Below are positions 23,523-33,220 of a stretch of DNA of 64,000 nt, in pieces. The stretch is from Albitalea sp966211955 (GTDB lineage Bacteria; Pseudomonadota; Gammaproteobacteria; Burkholderiales; Burkholderiaceae_C). Positions within the stretch are counted from its first letter, which is position 1. Each line of letters begins with the position of its first letter. The position numbers and the translations under genes are program-made. A model generated the notes under the pieces. That model saw only the letters and a list, made by a program, of their open reading frames with translations. It was not told the origin of the DNA and ran no database searches. The DNA is taken from contig CBIHOF010000001.1 in assembly GCA_966211955.1 (NCBI GenBank), positions 1 to 64,000 on the forward strand, written 5' to 3'.

Positions 23523-24470
23523 TTATTGCTCCAGGAATCGCTGGGCGTCGAGCGCGGCCATGCAGCCCGTGCCGGCGCTGGTGATGGCCTGGCGATACAC
23601 ATGGTCCTGAACGTCGCCCGCCGCGAACACCCCCGGCACGCTCGTCATGGTGGCGAAGCCGTCCAGACCGCCCTTGGTGATGATGTAGCCGTCCTTCATC
23701 TCCAGCTGGCCCTTGAAGATGTCGGTGTTGGGCTGGTGGCCGATGGCAATGAAGCAGCCCTTGAGCGTGAGTTCGCTGGTCGAGCCGTCTTGCGTGTTCT
23801 TCAATCGCACGCCGGTCACGCCGGAGCTGTCGCCCAGCACCTCGTCCAGCGTGTTCCACAGGTGCAGTTGCATTTTGCCGGCCGCGACCTTGTCCATCAC
23901 CTTGTCCACGAGGATGGGCTCGGCGCGGAACTTGTCGCGGCGGTGGATCAAGTGCACCTTGTTCGCGATGTTCGACAGGTACAGCGCCTCTTCCACGGCG
24001 GTGTTGCCGCCGCCCACCACGCAGACGTCTTCGCCGCGGTAGAAGAAACCGTCGCAGGTGGCGCAGCCGCTCACGCCGCGGCCCATGAAGGCCTCTTCGG
24101 ACGGCAGGCCGATGTACTTGGCGGAGGCGCCCGTCGCGATGACGAGTGAATCGCAGGTGTAGGTGCCCGAATCGCCCTTCAGCGTGAACGGACGCCTGGA
24201 GAAATCGACCGTGTTGATGTGGTCGAACACGATTTGCGTATTGAATCGCTCGGCATGCTTTTGAAAGCGCGTCATCAGGTCCGGGCCCATCACGCCGTCG
24301 ACGTCGGCAGGCCAGTTGTCGACGTCGGTGGTCGTCATCAGCTGGCCGCCCTGGGCGATGCCGGTGACGAGCATGGGCTTGAGATTTGCTCTCGCTGCAT
24401 AGATGGCGGCGGTGTAGCCGGCGGGGCCGGAGCCAAGAATCAGGACCCGGGCGTGTTGTACGGTGCTCAT
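23523..24470 (-). CDS. trxB: Thioredoxin-disulfide reductase
   Basis: A 315-residue FAD enzyme that uses NADPH to reduce thioredoxin in the cytoplasm. It has the FAD-binding loop LGSGPAGYTAA at residues 12-22, the redox-active CATC in SGCATCDGFF near residue 137, the NADPH loop VVGGGNTAVEEA, and the C-terminal FAD motif GVFAAGDVQD. The length is normal for the bacterial low-molecular-weight type. It is a stand-alone gene divergent from the Crp-like regulator across 169 bp. Confidence 0.95.
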   Translation of the reverse strand: MSTVQHARVLILGSGPAGYTAAIYAARANLKPMLVTGIAQGGQLMTTTDVDNWPADVDGVMGPDLMTRFQKHAERFNTQIVFDHINTVDFSRRPFTLKGDSGTYTCDSLVIATGASAKYIGLPSEEAFMGRGVSGCATCDGFFYRGEDVCVVGGGNTAVEEALYLSNIANKVHLIHRRDKFRAEPILVDKVMDKVAAGKMQLHLWNTLDEVLGDSSGVTGVRLKNTQDGSTSELTLKGCFIAIGHQPNTDIFKGQLEMKDGYIITKGGLDGFATMTSVPGVFAAGDVQDHVYRQAITSAGTGCMAALDAQRFLEQ

Positions 24471-24639
24471 GGAGAAGGCTTCAGAAAAGTGCGGCTCGAA
24501 AGGGTGCCAAGTCTGACATGGGGTTCTCTCGCGCTGGCGTCAACGGCCGCAATGGTGACAATAGCCAAATTGTAGGTAGCGTGACATCTTCACGGTCTCG
24601 CCCTAACAATAGCGATAACAACTGTCTGGAGCTTCCCGT

Positions 24640-25302
24640 ATGGCAATGCTTTCGAATCTCGACCTGATCCGCCGTGTGCCTCTCTTTTCCATGCTCACCA
24701 ACGACCAGGCGCAAGGGATTGCGGACAGCGTGGTCAAACGGCGTTTCCGTCGCGGCGAGATCATCGTGGAGCACGGGCGCAAGTCGAATGCGCTGTTCAT
24801 CCTGCTCACCGGCCGCGCCCGCGTGCTGACCGCGGACTCGCGCGGCCGCGAGGTCATCCTCGCTGTGTTGCAGCCAGGCGACTACGTCGGCGAAATGAGC
24901 CTCATCGACAACGAGCCGCATTCGGCCACGGTGCGTGCCGAGGTGCAAACCGACATGCTCATCCTTGGCCGCGCGGAATTCGCACGCTGCCTGCCTGAAA
25001 ACTCCAGCCTCTCCTACGCGATATTGCGCGGCCTGGTGCAGCGGCTTCGCAACGCCGACCGCCAGATCGAATCGCTCGCACTGCTGGACGTCTATGGCCG
25101 CGTTGCCCGCACGCTGCTGGACATGTCCGAGGAAGAAGCCGGCGTGAAGATCATCCGCAACAAGGTCTCGCGGCAGGACCTGGCCAAGGTGGTTGGTGCG
25201 TCACGCGAGATGGTCAGCCGCGTGATGAAGGACCTGGAAGAGCGCGGCATCGTCGAGACGCAAGAGAACGGCTCGGTGATCATCAAGGAACGCTTGACTT
25301 GA
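24640..25302 (+). CDS. Crp/Fnr-family transcriptional regulator
   Basis: A 220-residue regulator. The cyclic-nucleotide-binding-type domain (about 12-130) has RGEIIVEHGRKS and GEMSLIDNEPHSATV; the Glu that binds ribose in CRP is present but the phosphate-binding Arg is replaced (His in PHSA), so cAMP binding is doubtful. It lacks the N-terminal cysteines of FNR. The C-terminal winged helix has VSRQDLAKVVGASREMVSRV (about 175-195). The gene is divergent from trxB and precedes ftsK, and its target genes are unknown. The ligand may be another nucleotide or none. Confidence 0.85.
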   Translation: MAMLSNLDLIRRVPLFSMLTNDQAQGIADSVVKRRFRRGEIIVEHGRKSNALFILLTGRARVLTADSRGREVILAVLQPGDYVGEMSLIDNEPHSATVRAEVQTDMLILGRAEFARCLPENSSLSYAILRGLVQRLRNADRQIESLALLDVYGRVARTLLDMSEEEAGVKIIRNKVSRQDLAKVVGASREMVSRVMKDLEERGIVETQENGSVIIKERLT

Positions 25303-25407
25303 TCCAGCGATAACAGGTTGGCGGCGCTCACGCCGCCAACCGGTCGCGTTCCGGACCATGCCTACGATTTCAAACGTCGCTGGTTTTGATTCGGCCACAA
25401 TCCGCGC

Positions 25408-27792
25408 ATGACGTTTCCGCTCGGTTCGCTCCGGTCCGACACCGGGGCTTCGCAAGCTTCTTCTTCCGCTGCCAGCAGTGGCGGTACCTACACACGCAAC
25501 GGTGCGGCCCGCAAAGCCGCGCCGGACCATGAACACGCCAGCTGGAAGGTGCAGCTGATGTTGCTGGCCGGCGGTGTGGCCTGGCTGCTGGCGCTGCTGG
25601 CGCTGGCCACGCACAACGCCGCCGACGCGGCGTTTTCCACCTCGGGCAATGCGGCCGCGCCGCTCAACAAGGCCGGTGCTCTCGGCGCCTGGGTGTCCGA
25701 CCTTACCTTCTTCCTCTTCGGTTATTCCTGCTGGTGGCTGATGGCCATTGCCGCTCGCGAATGGCTGGGTGGCCTGGCCCGTGTGCTGCGCGGCGGCGGC
25801 AGCGTCGCATCGACCAAACCCCGCTGGCTCTTCTGGGTTGGTGTTGCCTTGCTGCTGTGCGCGAGCACATCGCTCGAATGGACCCGCATGTACCAGTGGG
25901 ACGCGCGCCTGCCCGGCGGTGTCTCGGGCGGCGTGCTCGGCTCGCTGCTCGGGCAGTCGAGCCAGAAGCTGCTGGGCTTCGTCGGCTCGGGTGTGCTGTG
26001 GATCGCGGCGCTGGTGGCGGGCCTTGCGATGGCCTTCCGCTTCTCCTGGCTGCGCGCCGCCGAGGGCATCGGCACCTGGTTCGATTCGGTCAAGGAGCGA
26101 CGCGTCGAACGCATCGAGCGCGCCGAAGACATCCGCCTCGGCGAGCAGGCGCTGAAGGAACGCGAGCTGGTGGTCGAGGTCGAGCACCAGCTGCACGAAG
26201 AGCACGTGCCCATCGTCATCGAGGCGGCGGTCATCGAGGTGCCCAAGAGCGAGCGTGTCGTGAAGGAGCGCCAGAAGCCGCTCTTCACCGAGCTCACCGA
26301 CACCAAGCTCCCGCAGGTCGACCTGCTCGATGCCGCGCCGTCGCGCGTCGAGGCCTCGGTCACGCCCGAGACGCTGGAGATGACCTCGCGGCTCATCGAG
26401 AAGAAGCTCAAGGATTTCGGCGTCGAGGTGCGCGTCGTGGCGGCGTCGCCCGGCCCCGTCATCACGCGCTACGAGATCGAGCCTGCCACCGGCGTGAAGG
26501 GCTCGCAGATCCTCAACCTCGCGAAAGACCTGGCGCGCAGCTTGAGCCTCGTGAGCATCCGCGTGGTCGAGACGATTCCCGGCAAGACCACGATGGCGCT
26601 GGAGTTGCCCAACGCCAAGCGACAGATGATCCGCCTGTCGGAGATCCTCGGCTCGCAGGTCTATAACGATGCCGCCTCGCAGCTCACCATGGGTCTGGGC
26701 AAGGACATCGTCGGCGCCCCCGTGGTGGCCGACCTTGCGAAAATGCCGCACTGCCTCGTGGCCGGCACCACCGGCTCGGGCAAGTCGGTGGGCATCAACG
26801 CGATGATCCTGTCGCTCCTGTACAAGGCCGAGGCGCGCGACGTGCGGCTCATCCTCATCGACCCGAAGATGCTGGAAATGAGCGTGTACGAGGGCATCCC
26901 GCACTTGCTTGCTCCGGTGGTCACCGACATGAAGCAGGCGGCCAATGCGCTCAACTGGTGCGTGGGCGAGATGGAGCGGCGCTACAAGCTCATGAGCAAG
27001 ATGGGCGTGCGCAACCTGTCGGGCTACAACAAGAAGATTGCCGAGGCCACCGAGCGGGGGCAAAGCATTCCCAACCCGTTCAGCCTCACGCCGGAGCAGC
27101 CCGAGCCGCTGGAGCGCCTGCCCTTCGTGGTGGTGGTGATCGACGAACTCGCCGACCTGATGATGGTGGTGGGCAAGAAGATCGAGGAGTTGATTGCACG
27201 GCTCGCGCAGAAGGCGCGGGCGGCCGGCATCCACCTGATTCTCGCGACGCAGCGCCCGAGCGTGGATGTGATCACCGGCCTCATCAAGGCCAACATTCCG
27301 ACTCGCCTGAGCTTCCAGGTGAGCAGCAAGATCGACAGCCGCACCATCCTCGACCAGATGGGCGCCGAGGCGCTGCTGGGCCAGGGCGACATGCTGTACC
27401 TCACGCCCGGTGGCGGCGTCCCGGTGCGCGTGCACGGCGCCTTCGTGAGCGACGAAGAGGTACACCGCGTCGTGAACTACCTCAAGGAGCAAGGCGGCGA
27501 GCCGAACTACATCGAAGGCATCCTCGAAGGCGGCACGCTCGACGGCGACGGGGACATGAGCACCGCCGACATGCCGGGCGGCGGTGGTGGCGAGAACGAC
27601 CCAATGTACGACCAGGCCGTGGGCGTGGTCTTGCAGCATCGCCGCGCGTCCATCTCGCTCGTGCAGCGACATTTACGCATCGGCTACAACCGGGCAGCCC
27701 GTTTGCTGGAACAAATGGAGAAATCCGGCCTCGTATCGGCCATGTCCACCAACGGCAACCGGGACATCATCGTCCCCGCCCGTGCTGAATGA
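25408..27792 (+). CDS. ftsK: DNA translocase FtsK
   Basis: A 794-residue septal DNA pump that segregates chromosome ends and activates XerCD. The N-terminal membrane domain has about four hydrophobic segments between residues 45 and 220. A charged linker follows, then the motor: Walker A in GTTGSGKSVG (about 452-461), the Walker B strand ending FVVVVIDELAD, and RAAGIHLILATQRPS. The C-terminal gamma winged helix (about 730-794) reads SISLVQRHLRIGYNRAARLLE and would recognise KOPS sites. It overlaps lolA by ATGA. The linker is short compared with the E. coli protein (1329 residues), normal for Burkholderiales. Confidence 0.95.
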   Translation: MTFPLGSLRSDTGASQASSSAASSGGTYTRNGAARKAAPDHEHASWKVQLMLLAGGVAWLLALLALATHNAADAAFSTSGNAAAPLNKAGALGAWVSDLTFFLFGYSCWWLMAIAAREWLGGLARVLRGGGSVASTKPRWLFWVGVALLLCASTSLEWTRMYQWDARLPGGVSGGVLGSLLGQSSQKLLGFVGSGVLWIAALVAGLAMAFRFSWLRAAEGIGTWFDSVKERRVERIERAEDIRLGEQALKERELVVEVEHQLHEEHVPIVIEAAVIEVPKSERVVKERQKPLFTELTDTKLPQVDLLDAAPSRVEASVTPETLEMTSRLIEKKLKDFGVEVRVVAASPGPVITRYEIEPATGVKGSQILNLAKDLARSLSLVSIRVVETIPGKTTMALELPNAKRQMIRLSEILGSQVYNDAASQLTMGLGKDIVGAPVVADLAKMPHCLVAGTTGSGKSVGINAMILSLLYKAEARDVRLILIDPKMLEMSVYEGIPHLLAPVVTDMKQAANALNWCVGEMERRYKLMSKMGVRNLSGYNKKIAEATERGQSIPNPFSLTPEQPEPLERLPFVVVVIDELADLMMVVGKKIEELIARLAQKARAAGIHLILATQRPSVDVITGLIKANIPTRLSFQVSSKIDSRTILDQMGAEALLGQGDMLYLTPGGGVPVRVHGAFVSDEEVHRVVNYLKEQGGEPNYIEGILEGGTLDGDGDMSTADMPGGGGGENDPMYDQAVGVVLQHRRASISLVQRHLRIGYNRAARLLEQMEKSGLVSAMSTNGNRDIIVPARAE

Positions 27793-28406
27793 TGAAAACA
27801 ACGAATCTCCTCGCTGCTGCAGTGCTCGCCTTCGTGTCCGTCGCGGCGCACGCCGATGCGGTCGACACACTCAAGGACTTCGTTGCCAACGTGAAGACGG
27901 GGCATGCCGCCTTCACGCAAGTCGTGACCTCGCCCGACGGCAAGAAGAAAAAGTCGTCCAGCGGCACCTTCGATTTCGCGCGCCCCAACCACTTCCGCTT
28001 CCAGTACGCCAAGCCTTTCGAGCAGCTCATCGTGGCCGACGGCCAGAAGGTCTGGATCTACGACGCCGATCTCAACCAGGTGAGCTCGCGCAAGTTCACG
28101 CAGGCGCTCGGTGCAACGCCTGCCGCATTGCTTGCCGGCGGCTCGCTCGAGAAGGACTTCACCCTGAGCGCCTTGCCTTCGCAGGCGGGGCTCGATTGGG
28201 CGCAGGCGGTCCCGAAGGCCAAGGACGGCGCCTTCCAGTCGGTGCGCATCGGCTTCAAGGGCCATGACCTGTCGGCGCTGGAGATCGTCGACAGTTTCGG
28301 CCAGAAGTCGCTGCTGCAGTTCACGCAGCTCACGGCCAATGCGCCGATGCCGGCGGACCACTTCAAGTTCACCATGCCGCAAGGCGCGGACCTGATCGAA
28401 CAGTGA
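27789..28406 (+). CDS. lolA: Outer-membrane lipoprotein carrier protein LolA
   Basis: A 205-residue periplasmic chaperone that carries lipoproteins from LolCDE to LolB. A signal peptide (1-22, ending AAHA) is followed by TLKDFVANVKTGHAAFTQ, GTFDFARPNHFRFQY and the typical KVWIYDADLNQV. The gene starts within the ftsK stop (ATGA), and ftsK-lolA-rarA is a common order in proteobacteria; here a two-component pair sits between lolA and rarA. Confidence 0.93.
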   Translation: MMKTTNLLAAAVLAFVSVAAHADAVDTLKDFVANVKTGHAAFTQVVTSPDGKKKKSSSGTFDFARPNHFRFQYAKPFEQLIVADGQKVWIYDADLNQVSSRKFTQALGATPAALLAGGSLEKDFTLSALPSQAGLDWAQAVPKAKDGAFQSVRIGFKGHDLSALEIVDSFGQKSLLQFTQLTANAPMPADHFKFTMPQGADLIEQ

Positions 28407-28535
28407 ATCCGGCGCTTCGCCGCGCCTGTCACCTCAGCTGTCGTCTGTCTTATGCTCACGCCCATGCACATCGGCCCTGGCGCCAGTGCGTGGCTGACCG
28501 ATCACTGACCTGCACTGCGACCCGCGACACGCCTC

Positions 28536-29282
28536 ATGAGAATCCTCCTGGTTGAAGACGATGCCGTCCTGCGCGACGTGATGCTTCGCAGCCTGATCGA
28601 TGCGGGCCACCGCGTGGACGTGGCGAGCACCTCGGCCGAGGCGCACCACCTGTGGCGCGTGCAGACCTTCGATGCTGTGCTGCTGGACCTCAACCTGCCT
28701 GATGACAGTGGCCTCGCCGCCTTGCGCGAGGCGAGGGCGCGCGGCGACCGGACGCCGGTGCTGATCCTCACTGCCCGCAACCGCACCGACGAACGCATTG
28801 CCGGCCTTGATGCGGGCGCGGACGACTACCTCGGCAAGCCCTTCGACCTCGGCGAGGTGGAAGCCCGGCTGCGTGCCATGGCCCGCCGCGCGCACGGCAT
28901 CGACGACCGCTGCGAGGTCGGCAATCTCCTGCTCGATCGCAAGGCCGGCCGCTTCTTCACCAACGCCCCCAACGGTGCCATTCCCTTCGAGCTGCCGGCG
29001 CGCGAGTTCGAAGTGCTGCGAGAGCTGATGACGCCGCCCGGCCACGTGGTGAGCAAGCGGGTGCTGTCGGGCAAGCTGTCCAGCTTCGACGATGCCCTGG
29101 GCGACAACGCGCTCGAAGCCTTCATCTCGCGCCTGCGCAAGAAGCTGGCTGGCACGGGTGCCACCATCCGCACGCTGCGTGGCCTGGGCTACGTGGTGGA
29201 GGCCGAGCAGCGCGGCTCCGATGCGACGCGCGACGCCCCGCCCGCCACGGTTCCGCCCGCGCCGCCGCCCGGCGTGGCATGA
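28536..29282 (+). CDS. OmpR-family response regulator (QseB/PmrA-like)
   Basis: A 248-residue regulator. The receiver has MRILLVEDDAVLRD with acidic residues at 8-9, phospho-acceptor Asp51 in LLDLNLPDD, ILTARN and the KPF Lys. The winged helix (about 125-230) ends IRTLRGLGYVVE. A short Pro-rich tail (PPATVPPAPPP) extends the C-terminus. The stop overlaps the kinase start by ATGA, marking a cognate pair. The stretch 28407-28535 in front must hold its promoter. The stimulus is unknown. Confidence 0.9.
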   Translation: MRILLVEDDAVLRDVMLRSLIDAGHRVDVASTSAEAHHLWRVQTFDAVLLDLNLPDDSGLAALREARARGDRTPVLILTARNRTDERIAGLDAGADDYLGKPFDLGEVEARLRAMARRAHGIDDRCEVGNLLLDRKAGRFFTNAPNGAIPFELPAREFEVLRELMTPPGHVVSKRVLSGKLSSFDDALGDNALEAFISRLRKKLAGTGATIRTLRGLGYVVEAEQRGSDATRDAPPATVPPAPPPGVA

Positions 29283-30682
29283 CCCTCGACGGGCAGCCGG
29301 CCGTCACGACGCGCAAGTCGTCCCTGCGCCAGCGCATGCTGGTGCGGGTGCTGGTGCCACTGGCGCTCGTTTGGCTCGTCGGCAGCGGCGTCGCGTCGCT
29401 GGTCGCCTACCTCTTCACCCGCGAGGCCTTCGACCGCACGCTGGTCGACGACGCCTATGCGATCGCATCGAACGTCGTCGAGCGCGACGGCGACCTCGCG
29501 CTGGGCCTGTCGGCGCCCGCGCTCAACGGCATCCTCTTCGACCGCAACGACACGCTGGCCTATGCCATCGTGCGGGCCGACGGATCGTTGCTGGCCGGCA
29601 CACCCAGCCTTGGTGGCAGGCTGCCGCCAGCGGGGGCAGCACCCGAGTTGCGCAACACCGTGCGCGACGGCACCTCGCTGCGCATCGCGACGATCCGGCG
29701 CGAAAGTCCACGGCCGTTCGCGGTGGTGGTCGCCCAGACCACCGTCGGCCGCGGCAAGCTGCTGCGCCGGCTGCTGATCTATTCGGTCGCGCCGCAGGCC
29801 GTGCTGCTGCTCATCATCGGCACCTGGCTCGGCCGCTCCATCGGCCGCGAGCTCGCGCCGCTCGGACGGCTGCAAAAGGCGCTGGCGCAGCGCGATTCGA
29901 ACGACCTGGCTTCGGTGCATGTCGATGCCGAGTCCCGCGATGTCGAACAGCTGACGCAGACCATCAACGCATTGATGGAGCGCATCCACCGCGGCCTGCG
30001 GGCGCAGCGCGAGTTCGCCGGCAACGTGGCGCACGAGCTGCGCACGCCGCTGGCCGGCATCCGCGCGCTGGTGGACTATGGCCTCGCGCACAAGGACCCG
30101 CAGGTCTGGCATGCGCAGCTTCGTGGCGTGGCATCGAGCCAGGACCGCGCCAGCCGCCTCGTCGACCAGCTCCTTGCGCTCGCGCTGGCCGACGAAGCGA
30201 GCGACAGCCTCGTGCTGCAGCCGCTGATGATCGACGAGATCGTGCGCCATGGGGTGCTGGCCTTCATGGCCCGGGCCGATGCGATGGGCGTGGACCTGGG
30301 CGCCGTGGGCCTGGACCAGCCAGTGAGCGCCAAGGCCAACCGCGAGCTGCTCGAAGGGCTGCTCAGCAACCTCATCGACAACGCCTTGCGCTACGGCAGG
30401 CCGGCGGACGACCAGCCCGCGCGGGTGACGGTGGAGCTGCGCGTCGATGGCAGCGAGGTGGTGCTCTCCGTCACCGACAACGGCCCCGGGATGGAGCTGC
30501 AGCAGCGCGACCTGCTGCTCAAGCGCTGGGCGCAGGGCACGGCGGGCATCAAGCTGGGCGAGGGCGCCGGCCTGGGCCTGGCCATCGTGTCGCGCTATGC
30601 CGAGCTGCTGAAGGGCCGGCTCGAACTGGCCAGCGGCCCCGATGGCCGCGGCCTGAGTGCCAGCGTCAGGCTCGCGGCCTAG
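29279..30682 (+). CDS. Two-component sensor histidine kinase (QseC/PmrB-like)
   Basis: A 467-residue inner-membrane kinase. Membrane segments at about 18-42 and 160-182 frame a periplasmic sensor domain of roughly 115 residues. Then come the HAMP-like linker, HisKA with His252 in NVAHELRTPLAGI, and HATPase_c with LLSNLIDNALRYG, VTDNGPGME and GAGLGLAI. It forms an operon with the response regulator just before it. The region has the plan of QseC/PmrB-type kinases, which respond to divalent metals, pH or hormones, but the sensor domain is not diagnostic. Confidence 0.9.
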   Translation: MTLDGQPAVTTRKSSLRQRMLVRVLVPLALVWLVGSGVASLVAYLFTREAFDRTLVDDAYAIASNVVERDGDLALGLSAPALNGILFDRNDTLAYAIVRADGSLLAGTPSLGGRLPPAGAAPELRNTVRDGTSLRIATIRRESPRPFAVVVAQTTVGRGKLLRRLLIYSVAPQAVLLLIIGTWLGRSIGRELAPLGRLQKALAQRDSNDLASVHVDAESRDVEQLTQTINALMERIHRGLRAQREFAGNVAHELRTPLAGIRALVDYGLAHKDPQVWHAQLRGVASSQDRASRLVDQLLALALADEASDSLVLQPLMIDEIVRHGVLAFMARADAMGVDLGAVGLDQPVSAKANRELLEGLLSNLIDNALRYGRPADDQPARVTVELRVDGSEVVLSVTDNGPGMELQQRDLLLKRWAQGTAGIKLGEGAGLGLAIVSRYAELLKGRLELASGPDGRGLSASVRLAA

Positions 30683-30737
30683 CCTGCCAGGTAGCCCGGC
30701 TGGCATGCAGCCCACGCAACCCCGGCACAATGCCCCG

Positions 30738-32063
30738 ATGACCGGCGACCTGCTGTCCTCCCTCGACGAACCCGCGGACGCGCCGCTGGCCGAGCGGCTG
30801 CGCCCCAAGACCATCGACGAAGTCATCGGCCAGCAGCACCTGCTCGGGCCCGGCAAGCCGCTGCGCGTGGCCTTCGAATCGGGCCGGCTGCATTCGATGA
30901 TCCTGTGGGGCCCGCCGGGCGTGGGCAAGACCACGCTCGCGCGGCTGATGGCCGACGCCTTCGAGGCGCAGTTCATCCCCATCTCCGCCGTGCTCGGCGG
31001 CGTGAAGGACATCCGTGAGGCGGTGGAGCGCGCACAGACCGTGCGCGCCGGCGGCCGGCGCACGGTGGTCTTCGTCGACGAGGTGCACCGCTTCAACAAG
31101 GCGCAGCAGGACGCCTTCCTGCCGCACGTGGAGTCGGGCCTGTTCACCTTCATCGGCGCGACCACCGAGAACCCGTCGTTCGAGGTCAACTCGGCGCTGC
31201 TCTCGCGTGCCACGGTGCACGTGCTCAAGAGCCTGAGCGACGACGACCAGGCGCTGCTGCTGCAACGCGCGCAGGCCGCACTCGATGCGCCGCCCATGAC
31301 CGAGCCCGCGGCCAGGCGTCTCGTCGGCTATGCCGACGGTGATGCCCGCCGGCTGCTCAATGCCTACGAGAACCTCGTCGCCAACCTGACGAGCGGCGGA
31401 GCCAGCGTGCCGGAGATCGACGAAACGCTCCTGGAGAAGTCGCTCGGCGAGCAACTGCGCCGCTACGACAAGGGTGGCGAGCAGTTCTACGACACCATCT
31501 CCGCGCTGCACAAGGCGGTGCGCGGCTCCGACCCCGACGCCGCGCTCTACTGGTTCGTGCGCATGCTCGATGGTGGGGTGGACCCTCGCTACGCCGCACG
31601 CCGCATGGTGCGCATGGCCAGCGAGGACATCGGCCTGGCGGACCCGCGCGCCCTGCGGCTCACTCTCGATGCAGCCGAGACCTACGAGCGCCTCGGGTCG
31701 CCCGAAGGCGAGCTGGCGCTTGCGCAGGCGGTGGTCTATCTCGCGATTGCGCCCAAGTCGAATGCGGTGTACACCGCCTACAACGCGGCGCGGGCGTTCA
31801 TCGCGCAAGACGGCACCCGCGCGGTGCCGCTGCGGCTTCGCAACGCACCGACAAAGCTGATGAAGTCGCTCGACTACGGGAAAGGTTACCGCTACGCGCA
31901 CGACGAGGAGGGTGGTTTCGCTGCCGGTGAGCGCTATTGGCCCGACGACATGGAAGGCCAGGTGTTCTACCAACCGGCGCCCCGGGGCCTCGAAATCAAG
32001 ATCGCGGACCGGCTCGATGAATTGCGCCGCATGAACAACGAGGCGAAGAAAAGCGGTTCGTGA
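30738..32063 (+). CDS. rarA: Replication-associated recombination protein A
   Basis: A 441-residue AAA+ ATPase (MgsA/RarA, related to eukaryotic WRNIP1) that acts at stalled replication forks. Visible motifs are RLRPKTIDEVIGQQH, Walker A GPPGVGKTTLARL, Walker B VVFVDEVHRFNK, sensor 1 GATTENPSFEVN, and the C-terminal tetramerisation part with RMASEDIGLADPRAL and YRYAHD. The ATG at 30738 places the family N-terminus correctly; the upstream in-frame stretch overlaps the kinase gene. Confidence 0.94.
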   Translation: MTGDLLSSLDEPADAPLAERLRPKTIDEVIGQQHLLGPGKPLRVAFESGRLHSMILWGPPGVGKTTLARLMADAFEAQFIPISAVLGGVKDIREAVERAQTVRAGGRRTVVFVDEVHRFNKAQQDAFLPHVESGLFTFIGATTENPSFEVNSALLSRATVHVLKSLSDDDQALLLQRAQAALDAPPMTEPAARRLVGYADGDARRLLNAYENLVANLTSGGASVPEIDETLLEKSLGEQLRRYDKGGEQFYDTISALHKAVRGSDPDAALYWFVRMLDGGVDPRYAARRMVRMASEDIGLADPRALRLTLDAAETYERLGSPEGELALAQAVVYLAIAPKSNAVYTAYNAARAFIAQDGTRAVPLRLRNAPTKLMKSLDYGKGYRYAHDEEGGFAAGERYWPDDMEGQVFYQPAPRGLEIKIADRLDELRRMNNEAKKSGS

Positions 32064-32173
32064 TCCCTTTGTTTGGTGAGATTCGCCAGTTAGTTAGAGA
32101 AAACTCCGCATGTCCTTGAGAGGGTGCGGCACCTAGAATTCCGCCGCCAGCAGACGTTTACCGAACGTCGCCG

Positions 32174-32207
32174 AGCCCGCCACGCAACAAGCCACGGCGG
32201 GCTTTTT
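32174..32207 (+). terminator. Rho-independent terminator after rarA
   Basis: An 8-bp stem (AGCCCGCC at 32174-32181, GGCGGGCT at 32196-32203) is followed by five T. It lies between rarA and livH, about 80 bp before the livH start, so it may also act in the liv leader if the promoter is upstream of it. Confidence 0.75.
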
Positions 32208-32286
32208 GCTAATAGAAATCCCGCGGTGGGCGCACGACCATTGCGTCGCCCGATATGAAGTAAGCAACCCCGAGGAGAGCTCCCGA

Positions 32287-33207
32287 ATGGACACCTTCAT
32301 CCAACAGATCATCAATGGTCTGGTGCTCGGCAGCGTGTATGCGCTGGTGGCACTGGGCTACACGATGGTCTACGGCATCATCAACCTCATCAACTTCGCG
32401 CATGGCGACGTGTTGATGGTGGGCGCCCTCACGAGCTGGACGGTGGTGACCGCGCTGCAAGGCACGATGCCCGGCTGGGCACTGATGCTGGTGTCGCTTT
32501 TGGCCGCCATCGTCGTGTGCACGGTGCTGAACTTCACCATCGAGAAGATCGCCTACCGGCCCTTGCGAAACGCACCGCGCCTCGCGCCGCTCATCACCGC
32601 GATGGGCGTGAGCCTCTTGCTGCAGACGCTCGCGATGATCATCTGGAAGCCGAACCCCAAGCCCTACCCGATCCTGCTGCCCTCGGAGCCGTATGAGATC
32701 GGCGGCGCGGTGATCAACAACATCCAAATCCTCATCCTCGGCGTCACGGCCGTGACGCTCGCGGGCCTGATGTACCTCGTCAACAAGACCAAGCTCGGCC
32801 GCGCCATGCGCGCCACCGCCGAGAACCCGCGCGTGGCGAGCCTGATGGGCGTGAAGCCGGACTTCGTCATCTCCGCCACCTTCGTGATCGGTGCGGCGCT
32901 TGCCGCATTGGCAGGCGTGATGTACGCGTCCAACTACGGCACGGTGCAACACGACATGGGCTTCCTGCCGGGCCTGAAGGCCTTCACCGCGGCTGTGTTC
33001 GGTGGCATCGGCAACCTCGCCGGCGCCATGGTGGGCGGCGTGCTGCTCGGGCTGATCGAGGCGCTGGGCTCGGGCTACATCGGCGAATTCACCGGCGGCA
33101 TCCTCGGCAGCCACTACAAGGACATCTTCGCCTTCGTCGTGCTGATCCTCATGCTGACGCTGCGGCCGTCGGGCCTGCTGGGCGAACGCGTGGCCGACCG
33201 CGCCTAA
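32287..33207 (+). CDS. livH: Branched-chain amino acid ABC transporter permease LivH
   Basis: A 306-residue inner-membrane permease with about eight hydrophobic helices. It starts with INGLVLGSVYALVALGYTM and has YGIINLINFAHGDV, the LivH signature, plus the ABC-contact region RAMRATAENPRVASLMGV. It forms one side of the channel for leucine-type or aromatic/amide solutes. A GAGGAG ribosome site precedes the ATG at 32287. It is the first of four tightly spaced liv genes. Substrate range cannot be read from the permease alone. Confidence 0.93.
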   Translation: MDTFIQQIINGLVLGSVYALVALGYTMVYGIINLINFAHGDVLMVGALTSWTVVTALQGTMPGWALMLVSLLAAIVVCTVLNFTIEKIAYRPLRNAPRLAPLITAMGVSLLLQTLAMIIWKPNPKPYPILLPSEPYEIGGAVINNIQILILGVTAVTLAGLMYLVNKTKLGRAMRATAENPRVASLMGVKPDFVISATFVIGAALAALAGVMYASNYGTVQHDMGFLPGLKAFTAAVFGGIGNLAGAMVGGVLLGLIEALGSGYIGEFTGGILGSHYKDIFAFVVLILMLTLRPSGLLGERVADRA

Positions 33208-33220
33208 GGAGACCAACAAC

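Noticed and set aside
25201..27672. 823-residue open frame on the minus strand
   Set aside because: Antisense of ftsK; no recognisable motif, and FtsK has all its motor motifs on the plus strand.
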